Part shown: positions 18,517-26,595 of the stretch, piece by piece
Numbering within the stretch: position 1 is the stretch's first letter
Layout of the letters: each line of letters begins with the position of its first letter
Assembly: GCF_009821115.1 (NCBI RefSeq)
Contig: NZ_VYTY01000009.1
Coordinates: forward strand, 82,432-146,431
Source of the DNA: Nitrincola alkalisediminis
GTDB lineage: Bacteria > Pseudomonadota > Gammaproteobacteria > Pseudomonadales > Balneatricaceae
Reading direction: 5' to 3'
Length of the DNA stretch: 64,000 nt
Notes under the pieces: model-generated
Database searches by the model: none
What the model saw: the letters and a program-made list of their open reading frames with translations, nothing else
What the model was told of the DNA's origin: nothing
Made by a program: the position numbers and the translations under genes

Positions 18517-19869
18517 TTACTGCTGAATAATTGCAGGTAACCAGACGGGCAACCCTCCACGTCTTCTGGAGGTTGGCATGTCGACGCCACCGTCTTCGCT
18601 TAGCGCGACTCGATAAAAATAGGTATCAAAAACATTCACATACCCATCTGGATCAAGACCGGACTCTTCATCAAAACCTGCAATCAATCCAAAGGGATCC
18701 GTATTTATAATTGCTTTGGTTTCAAAACTTCCAATCATCTCATAAGAGAGCACCAAACCATCTCTAAAGATATAATCGCCCTCTGGGACCCATTCATAAC
18801 CCGTGGCCGTAGGCCCAGCAATATCGACACGTAAAGCCGTCAAATCCAACCCAAACTCGGGCTCCAAACGGGATGATTCAGACACCACATCAAACACCAA
18901 CCCCTCCTGTTCAAATGACAGTATTGGCTCTCCCAGACACAGGGTATTATGGTGATCATAAATATGCTTTTGTAAATTACCTATCACCTGATTATCACTC
19001 ACAGCATTGAGCGTCACTATCTCACGAACACGCGCAAAAGGCCCCCAGATATTTTGCATCTGCACATTGTCATCTAACTCACACGCACTGGCAAAGACAC
19101 CGTTTAATGAGGATAAATCGGCACTAAACTGACCTACTGCAACAATACCTTCAGCAAAGGGGCGCTGTAAGAAACCATATCTCAGTAATTGATCAAAGGT
19201 ATTGAAAAAATCCATTAATTCCGGGAAGCCGTTGATATCCAAGTCCACATCATCATCGGCAAAGGTCCTGTGTAAAATCGTATCAGCACTTAGCAGGGCT
19301 TTAAACTCACCCCCGTCGACATGATCTTGGCTGAATGTAAAATCACCGACCACATAGTCACCCGAAGCTAAGCGAGTCGGCTCAGATGAAAAAGATCCAC
19401 TATTATTTACATGATAGGTTACACGACTAACAGGCACAAAAATTCCGTACTCGGGATGAACCTGCATAAACTCAGAATCGAGCTCAACACGCACACCCTC
19501 AAAAGTTAAAGCGACCAACGGCTCACCAGAGCACGTCGTATCGGTATCCCTGTAATAATAAAAGACAGCGGATAAATCAACCTCGGTATCCTCACCAGAT
19601 GGCTCAAAAAACTCGTAGACTTTTTCATAGGTTGGACGCCCTTGATAGCGCACATCTGTCACCTGCTGGCAACGCGAAACATAATGTCCCGATAAACGCT
19701 CTGACCAAGTATTAAACGAAACTCCCTCGAACTCCCCTCCCACTGACGTAAGAGTTGGCAAGTTGTCGGCCGGACTGTCGACATTCATCAATTGATTAGC
19801 AAACACACAACCAACTGAAGAGGCCAATCCTACGGCTATCACAAGCGGCTTTATCATCTTATTTTTCAT
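18517..19869 (-). CDS. Exported two-domain protein of unknown function with basic-GLPVWL tail
   Basis: This 450-aa protein has a signal peptide (IKPLVIAVGLASSVGCVFA). Its two halves look homologous, at about 35-230 and 240-425. Each contains a 'Y..C......C.GEP...' arrangement (DTTCSGEPLVALTFEGVRV; NTLCLGEPILSFEQEGLVF), a 'P(E)YGI/FGLDL' segment and a 'GDY...D' strand (SGDYVVGDFTFS; EGDYIFRDGLVLS). Two Cys per half suggest disulfides. The end is RRRGGLPVWLPAIIQQ, almost identical to that of the GLUG protein. I recognise no known domain. It lies among other tail-bearing proteins, so T2SS export is likely. Confidence 0.88.
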   Translation of the reverse strand: MKNKMIKPLVIAVGLASSVGCVFANQLMNVDSPADNLPTLTSVGGEFEGVSFNTWSERLSGHYVSRCQQVTDVRYQGRPTYEKVYEFFEPSGEDTEVDLSAVFYYYRDTDTTCSGEPLVALTFEGVRVELDSEFMQVHPEYGIFVPVSRVTYHVNNSGSFSSEPTRLASGDYVVGDFTFSQDHVDGGEFKALLSADTILHRTFADDDVDLDINGFPELMDFFNTFDQLLRYGFLQRPFAEGIVAVGQFSADLSSLNGVFASACELDDNVQMQNIWGPFARVREIVTLNAVSDNQVIGNLQKHIYDHHNTLCLGEPILSFEQEGLVFDVVSESSRLEPEFGLDLTALRVDIAGPTATGYEWVPEGDYIFRDGLVLSYEMIGSFETKAIINTDPFGLIAGFDEESGLDPDGYVNVFDTYFYRVALSEDGGVDMPTSRRRGGLPVWLPAIIQQ

Positions 19870-20249
19870 AGTTTCATCCTAATTTCAACGGCGCCTATTT
19901 CCAGAAATCTCGTGTTTTCGGTCATACATTAACAAAAGCTTACCACAATCGAGCGACCCGCACTGACATCCACGAACTTAGTGGTACTTTACCAACATAA
20001 GTATATGCATAAAATGAAAAGATTATCGTCCTTGTTTAAAATGTGTCAACTCATTTTACTGTCAGCCTTTTAGGTTTTCCCCAAGTAAGCGCTTAAAATT
20101 AATTTGGTCTATTAGTATCCCTTCTTGTTTTAACTCTTGAACAGACAGCTCTACCCCATCACTTAGCCATCGTGCTTAATCGCCACACCAAGATTGACAA
20201 AAAAATCACCCTCGCCCAGCTGGACGAGAGTGAATGTTAAAATGACGCA
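19870..20249. other. 380-bp gene-free stretch upstream of the 450-aa gene
   Basis: It contains the leftward promoter region of the 450-aa gene (next to 19870-20000) and the terminator of the Kelch-like gene at 20199-20233. A 38-codon minus-strand reading frame without a start codon (20062-20175) has protein-like composition but no usable start, and may be a gene remnant. Nothing else is evident. Confidence 0.6.
20199..20233 (-). terminator. Rho-independent terminator after the Kelch-like gene
   Basis: On the minus strand TCACTCTCG pairs with CGAGGGTGA around CCAGC-type loop bases and is followed by a run of seven T. It lies 17 bases after the stop of the Kelch-like gene. Confidence 0.8.
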
Positions 20250-22673
20250 TTAATTATTGAGGATATACAACCAAATCGGTTTAGAACGACGTCTTGATTT
20301 ATGAGGGTCTTCGGGTTCCTCAGGTTCTGAACCCAACAGCATAGGCTCAATCCAAAATGTGGTATTCACAGGGTTAAAGTTGGATCCATCCGCACTGCCC
20401 CCTGTTACCAAAATTCGACCATCCTGCAGCCCTAAAACCCCTGTACCACTAATGATAAAACCGTGTCTAAAACGATTTTCCGATAAATACACATGGCCAG
20501 ATTGCAAATCAACACTTAATACAGCAACTGAACCCGCATCATCCCCTTCATTTAATGTTACAAGCACATGTACCGCTTGTTTATTTTGACTCAGTACCGG
20601 CTGAGAACCAAACCACATAGCCGTTGAACTTGGCAACTCTACCTCTGTAGGAACCCACTCAAATGCCAGGGTTGCAGTATCAAACGTGAACAGTCGGTAA
20701 TAGTAAACACCACCATCGCGTTTCCAAGCATAAAACACATATTTTGTGTCAGAGACTTTCTGTGTTTCGTGCAAACGTTTGTCTTGCATCACATTCCAGC
20801 CAGGCTCACTTGGAAACATAAGCTGTTGATAGACAGAATTTAACCCGCTTACCGGATCATAAATCTCAACAGGCATATCCACATGCTGCCCTGTCTCCGT
20901 AATTCCGCCAAAAATAACCGCTCTACCGTCAACCAATGGCAGCACAATCGGATGTGAACGTCTTACAGAAAATGCATTGGTTTCTGAAAACGTATTCGTC
21001 TCAGGATTATAGACTTCACCATAGGTATGGGCTGTATTGTGCATCCACCAAGCCCCCACAACGAGAACCTTGCCATTATTCAGCAAGGCACTTCCCGCCC
21101 CAGCCCTAAACCGAACCATAGCTCCTCCAGCACTGTATGTGTCGGTTACTGGATTGTAAATTTGAGTATGGCTAAAGTTAGGAACGCCTAAATCGCTGCT
21201 TCCCCCCATAATCAAATAGTTACCGTTTGCCAACTTAGCGAAAGCGGGATCATCATGCTTGTATAACATCGACTGTAATGAAAACTCATTCGTAGCAGAC
21301 GAATAGGACTCTGCTGTGTTCAGTGATCTAAAGCCACTGCCATGCCCACCCAATACACTCACCCCTCCAGATGGGTGTTGAACAATATGGTGTCCCATGC
21401 GTGCAACCTGCATTGGCACTCCAGCCATAAACTGAGTCTGCGTATCTTTTCTAATCACACCGTCTTGATCAGCCTCCACCGACATAGGCTCAATGAAAAA
21501 TGTTTTATTAACCGGATTAAAGTTAGAACCATCAAGCGTTCCGCCTGTTACAAAAATCCGATTATCCTGCAAGCCCAATACACCAACACCACCTAAAGAA
21601 TAACCAAGCGCAATGCTACGCTCTGATAAGTACACCTGCCCTGAGTGCAAATCGACACTTAACAACGCAACAGAACCCGCATTATCGCCCTCAGTCAATG
21701 TCACTAGCACATGCGCCGCCTGTTTATTTTGACTCAGCACGGGCTGCGAACTAAACGACATAACCGTAGAAGTAGGCAACTCAACCTCTGTTGAAACCCA
21801 TTCAAATGCCAAACTCTCTGTATCAAACGTGAAAAGTCGATAATGATAGACATTACCTTCACGCTTCCACGCATAAAACAGGTACTCAGTATCGGTCAAT
21901 TTTTGATTTTCATGTAAACGCTTATCTTGGACAACGTGCCAACCTGGCTCACTCGGAAACATGAACTGTTGGTACACAGAGTTTAATCCGCTCACCGGAT
22001 CATAAATTTCAACAGGCATATCAACATGCTGTCCTGACTCAGTCACTCCGCCAAAAATAACGGCGCGCCCATCAACCAATGGCAGCACAATCGGATGAGA
22101 ACGCCTCACTGAAAAAGCATTCGTCTCAGAAAAGGTGTTGCTGTTCGGATTATACACCTCCCCATAGGTATGAGCGGTGTTGTGTGTCCACCAAGCCCCT
22201 GCAACCAATACTTGGCCATTGTTCAACAACGTACTCCCTGCTCCCGCTCTAAAGCGAACCATTGATCCCGCTGGTGTATATGTATCGGTAAACGGATTGT
22301 AAATCTGAGCATGACTGAAACTAGGAATCCCCCAATCTCGACTGCCTCCCATTATCAAATAATGACCATTTGCCAACCTAGCGAAGGCTGGATCATCATG
22401 CTTATATAGCATGGACTGCAATGAAAACTCATTTGACTCAAATGATATGGACTCCGCAGTATCCAAGGACCGAAAGCCACTGCCGTGTCCGCCAAAAACT
22501 TTAACCTCTCCCGTTGGGAGTTGAACAATATGATGCCCCATGCGCGCAACCTGCATGGGGGCCCCCTCGATAAACTGTGTCTGGGTTTCATTTCTAAGTG
22601 AGGCTCCACCTAATGAAGGAAACAATCCAACAACGACGGCAGCCAAACAAAGAATACCCTTTAAACTCTTCAT
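20250..22673 (-). CDS. Exported Kelch/galactose-oxidase-like beta-propeller, tandem duplicate, tail-bearing
   Basis: This 807-aa protein has a signal peptide (SLKGILCLAAVVVGLFPSLGGA). It consists of two very similar halves of about 385 residues (about 30-405 and 415-785). Each begins TQTQF.(E/A)G.PMQVARMGHHIVQ and contains Kelch-like blades such as NGQVLVAGAWWTHNTAHTYG and DGRAVIFGG, each ending VNxTFxIEPM. The near-identity of the halves indicates a recent internal duplication. The tail is KSRRRSKPIWLYILNN, a diverged member of the shared C-terminal family that lacks the Gly-Leu pair. No metal or catalytic site is recognised. The ATG at 22673 is used because it places the signal peptide at the start. 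Confidence 0.88.
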   Translation of the reverse strand: MKSLKGILCLAAVVVGLFPSLGGASLRNETQTQFIEGAPMQVARMGHHIVQLPTGEVKVFGGHGSGFRSLDTAESISFESNEFSLQSMLYKHDDPAFARLANGHYLIMGGSRDWGIPSFSHAQIYNPFTDTYTPAGSMVRFRAGAGSTLLNNGQVLVAGAWWTHNTAHTYGEVYNPNSNTFSETNAFSVRRSHPIVLPLVDGRAVIFGGVTESGQHVDMPVEIYDPVSGLNSVYQQFMFPSEPGWHVVQDKRLHENQKLTDTEYLFYAWKREGNVYHYRLFTFDTESLAFEWVSTEVELPTSTVMSFSSQPVLSQNKQAAHVLVTLTEGDNAGSVALLSVDLHSGQVYLSERSIALGYSLGGVGVLGLQDNRIFVTGGTLDGSNFNPVNKTFFIEPMSVEADQDGVIRKDTQTQFMAGVPMQVARMGHHIVQHPSGGVSVLGGHGSGFRSLNTAESYSSATNEFSLQSMLYKHDDPAFAKLANGNYLIMGGSSDLGVPNFSHTQIYNPVTDTYSAGGAMVRFRAGAGSALLNNGKVLVVGAWWMHNTAHTYGEVYNPETNTFSETNAFSVRRSHPIVLPLVDGRAVIFGGITETGQHVDMPVEIYDPVSGLNSVYQQLMFPSEPGWNVMQDKRLHETQKVSDTKYVFYAWKRDGGVYYYRLFTFDTATLAFEWVPTEVELPSSTAMWFGSQPVLSQNKQAVHVLVTLNEGDDAGSVAVLSVDLQSGHVYLSENRFRHGFIISGTGVLGLQDGRILVTGGSADGSNFNPVNTTFWIEPMLLGSEPEEPEDPHKSRRRSKPIWLYILNN

Positions 22674-22921
22674 AACCTTGCCCTCATGAGAATTAAAGCA
22701 TACCACTCACGTAATACGCCTTTATGCTATTAAGCATAGAGGGGTTTATTTTCGGGCAGGACAGAACTATTGATCAGGATCAACAAACCCATCAAAATTT
22801 TAAGCGACTTATAAAAACCTGCTAAATTCGCCGAAAATACGTTATTTTCGCCATTTCTGAATTTGCAAATACATAAATCTCACATAGACTTAAATCACAA
22901 CATTTAACAGGGGCACTTGTT

Positions 22922-23299
22922 ATGAAACACTTATCACTCTTTAAAAAGTTGAGCGCATTTGCCATCGCCGCCACCGCCGCCATTGCATTTAACTCAGCCA
23001 TGGCCGCAACTGGCACGATCACCGCGCCTGTAGACCGTATTATGTTTGACAACGACCTATATGGTGCTTGTGTTGCGCATTTTCCTGCACACAACCCAAA
23101 ATCGGTTTTACCCGGATGCGCTGATAACTGGATAACCTTTGATTGCGATGCGCAATTTAATGACGAGAACAAGGCATACGAAATGTTCAGCCTTGTGCAA
23201 ATGGCATTCGCCTTAAACAAACGCGTGCGCATCACCTTTACGGATGAACAGACTCACAATGGCTGGTGTGTAGCTAAACGTGTGCAAATACTGCCATAA
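22922..23299 (+). CDS. Small secreted four-cysteine protein, copy 2
   Basis: This is the second 125-aa copy of the gene at 18,078. The mature parts differ only at two positions (ALEKR/ALNKR and VQLLP/VQILP), while the signal peptides differ more (here KKLSAFAIAATAAIAFNSAMA). The same four Cys are present. The leader has the same AACAGGGG...TTGTTATG arrangement and a terminator follows. The two copies are in direct orientation and bracket the 450-aa and Kelch-like genes. The function is unknown. The strong conservation of the mature part with drift in the signal peptide suggests selection on the secreted product, or gene conversion. Confidence 0.9.
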   Translation: MKHLSLFKKLSAFAIAATAAIAFNSAMAATGTITAPVDRIMFDNDLYGACVAHFPAHNPKSVLPGCADNWITFDCDAQFNDENKAYEMFSLVQMAFALNKRVRITFTDEQTHNGWCVAKRVQILP

Positions 23300-23316
23300 C
23301 CAGCACTTCAGCTAAT

Positions 23317-23350
23317 AAAAAAGGCGAGGGTTTAAAACCTCGCCTTTTTT
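23317..23350. terminator. Bidirectional terminator between convergent genes
   Basis: AAAAAAGGCGAGG pairs with CCTCGCCTTTTTT around an eight-base loop. It lies after the plus-strand small gene and before the convergent Fic gene stop, so it can serve both. The 23,352-23,490 remainder shows nothing else. Confidence 0.92.
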
Positions 23351-23490
23351 GTTTGGAATATTGTTTATTAACCCGGCGGCAGCTCTTGTCGGAATGAGCC
23401 CAGTAGTCATAAGGCTTCCAGCCTGATTTATCAGACATAAATTGCCACCAGTTTAATAGAACCATTGATATGAAATCAGTTTTTATTAGA

Positions 23491-24858
23491 CTATTGCACA
23501 GCCTTCCATGCAGAAAATTCAGAGGGGCGCAAACCATAACGAGCTAACACGCCTTCATGCAATCGTCTCAACTCTTCGACAATTAACGCTTGTAAATCAT
23601 TTTGCTCAGCCGTAGGGATTTCTGTTTTTACTGTTTGTTGAATAAGTGTAAACGGATCTTGTTCAGGACTCGTCACAACCAGATGAATCGTTTGCTTGAT
23701 AAAGTCTCGCCAAGTAAGGCGTAATGGATCTGGCTCTGCTAAATCTTGCTTTATCGCTAAATACTCTTGCGTCGAGCGCTCATAAGCCCAAACATAAAGA
23801 TCGCGTAATAATTCGACTCGCGCCATTTCGTAAATGCCCAACGTAGCTCTGCTATAGGCTTGCTCTGGCACATCTAGAAAAGTCAACGGACATAGGTTAG
23901 CCCGAAATAGTGGCAGATTCGCAGCCAAGCGGGAGGTGCGTTTATTAATATCAGCAAACGGTTGCAAATAAGGTAAGTGCACCATCATAAAAAAAGATTG
24001 CTCAAATGCATCGCTAATCTGATTAGCTTTGTTAAGTAGTACATCGAGCGCCTCTTCTATTTGTACCAAAGCTGACAATGGACGATAGACACTCTGACTA
24101 ATATCTACAGCATGTTGTCGAATTCGACCTTCATCGGCAGGATTTGGTAGCAAGTTTTCCGACAATGCACTGTGTATATTCATCAGGGTATAGCGATTAA
24201 ATTCAGCTGAATCGATATTATCCACCAATAACTCAATAGCCGATTTATGGTTTAAAATCATTTGTGTCTCAATGGCAGCCTTACCCTGTGCGGACTTTCC
24301 ATGTTCGATTAGCTCACGTGTATCTAAGCGAGAATAGGTATTTCCTTCCAAATGACTTGATGCCCATGACAAATCTATCAGCAACCGATTTAAAATAGCG
24401 CGAGAGTAAGTTCCCGCTGGTTCTTGACTGTCCGTGGTTTTGCCCATTTTGTGTAATTGACGACGCAATGACTCTGACAAATACCAGGTCTTATTAGGAT
24501 GGTAAGAATCCAAAAAATCCCGTTGATAGCCTATAGGTTTCCGAGCTTCAAGCGGTTGATTGATATAACTTAATATGTCTTGACTATCCGCAGACACCGG
24601 GATAGAGCTAGGAAAAACATCGCCCTTATTCGTGAGGACATTTGTTTTTGATGGTGCTTCTGGTAGAACAACAGCACTGAAATAGCGCCGCCCCCTGCCA
24701 TCCCCGCGAGCAACGACCAGCCCATCTTCAACCAGCTTGGCAACTTGTCGCTGCGCTGAACGTCTGGCTATACCGGGATGCATGGTCATGAGCTCTGCCA
24801 TTGAGACCCCATTGGTGGATGCATTAATGCTTTTCAACAAATCGTTGGTAGATGACAT
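23491..24858 (-). CDS. Fic-domain protein with N-terminal winged helix and His-to-Gln active site
   Basis: This is a 455-aa protein. Residues about 1-65 form a winged-helix DNA-binding domain (SMAELMTMHPGIARRSAQRQ, then a wing GDGRGRRYF). Residues about 150-340 are a Fic domain. An inhibitory-helix motif S-x-x-x-E-G is present as SSHLEG (167-172), typical of class II Fic proteins. The catalytic loop reads QPFADINKR (299-307) where the canonical motif is HPFx(D/E)GN(G/K)R: the catalytic His is Gln and one Gly is Ile, so AMP transfer by the usual mechanism is doubtful. It may be a regulator that uses the Fic fold. Repeats in its promoter suggest autoregulation. It is divergent from the nuclease gene. 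Confidence 0.85.
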   Translation of the reverse strand: MSSTNDLLKSINASTNGVSMAELMTMHPGIARRSAQRQVAKLVEDGLVVARGDGRGRRYFSAVVLPEAPSKTNVLTNKGDVFPSSIPVSADSQDILSYINQPLEARKPIGYQRDFLDSYHPNKTWYLSESLRRQLHKMGKTTDSQEPAGTYSRAILNRLLIDLSWASSHLEGNTYSRLDTRELIEHGKSAQGKAAIETQMILNHKSAIELLVDNIDSAEFNRYTLMNIHSALSENLLPNPADEGRIRQHAVDISQSVYRPLSALVQIEEALDVLLNKANQISDAFEQSFFMMVHLPYLQPFADINKRTSRLAANLPLFRANLCPLTFLDVPEQAYSRATLGIYEMARVELLRDLYVWAYERSTQEYLAIKQDLAEPDPLRLTWRDFIKQTIHLVVTSPEQDPFTLIQQTVKTEIPTAEQNDLQALIVEELRRLHEGVLARYGLRPSEFSAWKAVQ

Positions 24859-24865
24859 AGTGTTG

Positions 24866-24951
24866 TTGGCGCAATTGTAAGTTAGGATTGGCGCAATTGT
24901 GGCGCAATTTCTGGAATCGCGCCAGCTTGAACGAGTTGCTTGGCGCGATTA
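24866..24951. promoter_or_regulatory. Cluster of TTGGCGCAATTGT direct repeats upstream of the Fic gene
   Basis: TTGGCGCAATTGT occurs at 24866-24878 and 24888-24900 (22-bp spacing, two helical turns). A partial copy GGCGCAATTT lies at 24901-24910 and a variant TTGGCGCGATTA at 24940-24951. The core GCGCAATTG is partly palindromic. The cluster starts eight bases upstream of the Fic start codon. The likely binder is the winged-helix domain of the Fic protein itself; this is inference. The divergent 24,859-25,161 gap holds nothing else clear. Confidence 0.6.
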
Positions 24952-25161
24952 TGGCGTTTTTTTCAACTTAAAAAACGTTTAACCCTAAAAAGTGGCAAAG
25001 GTATCGCCCAGAAGAAACAAGACAGGAATAGGATTCACATGCTCTACGGCTGCTGTCGTCACCATGTTCACCGCGCCAGTCCCGCAGACGCTTTTTACAC
25101 CTCTAAACGCTATGGTATACTCTGCTCGGATTTCGACACCACCGCGAAAAGGACTTATCGC

Positions 25162-26556
25162 ATGCATATTATTCACCATGGCTCAGGTCAAGGCGTAACC
25201 GGCTCCTGCCATCAACTCTTTACTCACCCTGAACACAGCTTACTGATTGATTGTGGCCTTTTTCAAGGCTCTGAAGAAGCCGCCGACACCTCCAACCCTC
25301 ACACCATCAACTTCGACATCTCCACGCTACGTGCCTTGTTGATCACACACGTACATGCCGACCATGTTGGCCGGCTACCCTGGCTATTAGCGGCAGGTTT
25401 TACAGGGCCTATTTTATGTTCGGCACCCTCCGCTGAAATGCTACCTTTAGTGCTAGAGGACTCTTTTACACTCAGCGTCAGCCGCCATACACGTGATCGA
25501 GACACCTTTATCAAACAGGTCATGCAACGCGTCAAGCCGTTGACTTACAAAACTTGGTTTGAACTCTATGACACCGACACTCATCGTGTTCGCTTGCGCC
25601 TACAGCGTGCTGGACACATTTTAGGTTCTTGCTATTTTGAAATTGAAATCACTCAACGTCCGTCTAAACAAAAACAAATTGTCGTTTTTTCCGGCGATCT
25701 CGGTGCCTCCTACACACCCTTATTACCCGCCCCTCGCTCACCTTGGCGAGCCGATGTTTTGGTGCTAGAAAGCACCTACGGCGATCGCCTGCATCAACAC
25801 CGCCAGCATCGACGCCGGGCACTGCAGCAAGTCGTGCACCAAGCCTTGCAAAACAAAGGCACAGTCATGATTCCTGCATTTAGCATTGGACGCACGCAAG
25901 AACTTTTATACGAATTAGAATCCATTATTCATTTTGAAAAGGATCGAACCATTCGAGCAGATTTACCCTGGACAGCACTGCCCGTTATCGTCGACTCACC
26001 TCTGGCCAGTAACTTTACCGAAATATATAAAAAGCTGAATAGGTGGTGGGATACCGAAGCACATGCAACCCTACGCCAAGGACGCAATCCACTGGCATTT
26101 GAACAACTTATTACTGTTCAAGGCCACGACGAACATCTGCGCATGGTACACCACTTAGCGCAATCCGGACGCCCCGCCATTGTGATTGCTGGCAGCGGTA
26201 TGTGCACCGCAGGCCGTATAGTGAACTACTTGAAACACCTGCTACCCGATCCACGTCACGCAGTGGTCTTTGTTGGGTATCAAGCTCAAGGCACACCCGG
26301 ACGCATCATACAAACCCATGGTCCAAAGGGTGATGGCTATGTCATCCTCGATGATGACCGTATTGATATTCGTGCCAAGGTAAAAACCCTGTCAGGCTAC
26401 TCGGCGCATGCTGACCAAGCCGAATTGGTGCGATTTGTCACACGCATGCGCTTTCCACCTAAAAAAATACACCTCGTTCACGGCGAATTAGCGGCCAAAC
26501 GCGCGTTGAAAACAGCCTTGCAAACCAAACTTCCCAATACTGAAATCAGTATGTGA
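25162..26556 (+). CDS. Beta-CASP metallo-beta-lactamase RNase-like protein
   Basis: With the ATG at 25162 (preceded by AAAAGGAC) this is a 464-aa protein of the MBL-fold beta-CASP family, which includes RNA-processing nucleases related to CPSF-73 and KH-less archaeal and bacterial homologs. All landmarks are present: HVHADH (63-68), RAGHILGS, the VVFSGDLG metal Asp, LESTYGDR, the beta-CASP segments AFSIGRTQELL and GSGMCTAGRI, then GYQAQGTPGR, SGYSAHADQ and LVHGE. It is predicted to be a zinc-dependent cytoplasmic nuclease. It is divergent from the Fic gene and has no evident operon partner. The 74 codons upstream in frame are not needed for the fold. Confidence 0.9.
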   Translation: MHIIHHGSGQGVTGSCHQLFTHPEHSLLIDCGLFQGSEEAADTSNPHTINFDISTLRALLITHVHADHVGRLPWLLAAGFTGPILCSAPSAEMLPLVLEDSFTLSVSRHTRDRDTFIKQVMQRVKPLTYKTWFELYDTDTHRVRLRLQRAGHILGSCYFEIEITQRPSKQKQIVVFSGDLGASYTPLLPAPRSPWRADVLVLESTYGDRLHQHRQHRRRALQQVVHQALQNKGTVMIPAFSIGRTQELLYELESIIHFEKDRTIRADLPWTALPVIVDSPLASNFTEIYKKLNRWWDTEAHATLRQGRNPLAFEQLITVQGHDEHLRMVHHLAQSGRPAIVIAGSGMCTAGRIVNYLKHLLPDPRHAVVFVGYQAQGTPGRIIQTHGPKGDGYVILDDDRIDIRAKVKTLSGYSAHADQAELVRFVTRMRFPPKKIHLVHGELAAKRALKTALQTKLPNTEISM

Positions 26557-26595
26557 AAAATGACCAACAAGACCTTTTCAAAACGCTTGAACACT

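Noticed and set aside
23352..23537. Minus-strand frame with Trp-rich segment (NWWQFMSDKSGWKPYDYWAH) overlapping the Fic gene end
   Set aside because: It runs through the bidirectional terminator and into the opposite small gene, lacks a ribosome binding site, and overlaps the clear Fic C-terminus.
24940..25161. Longer N-terminus for the beta-CASP protein
   Set aside because: The extra 74 residues are Arg/Cys/His-rich without fold, and overlap the operator-like repeats. The MBL fold begins exactly at the ATG at 25162.
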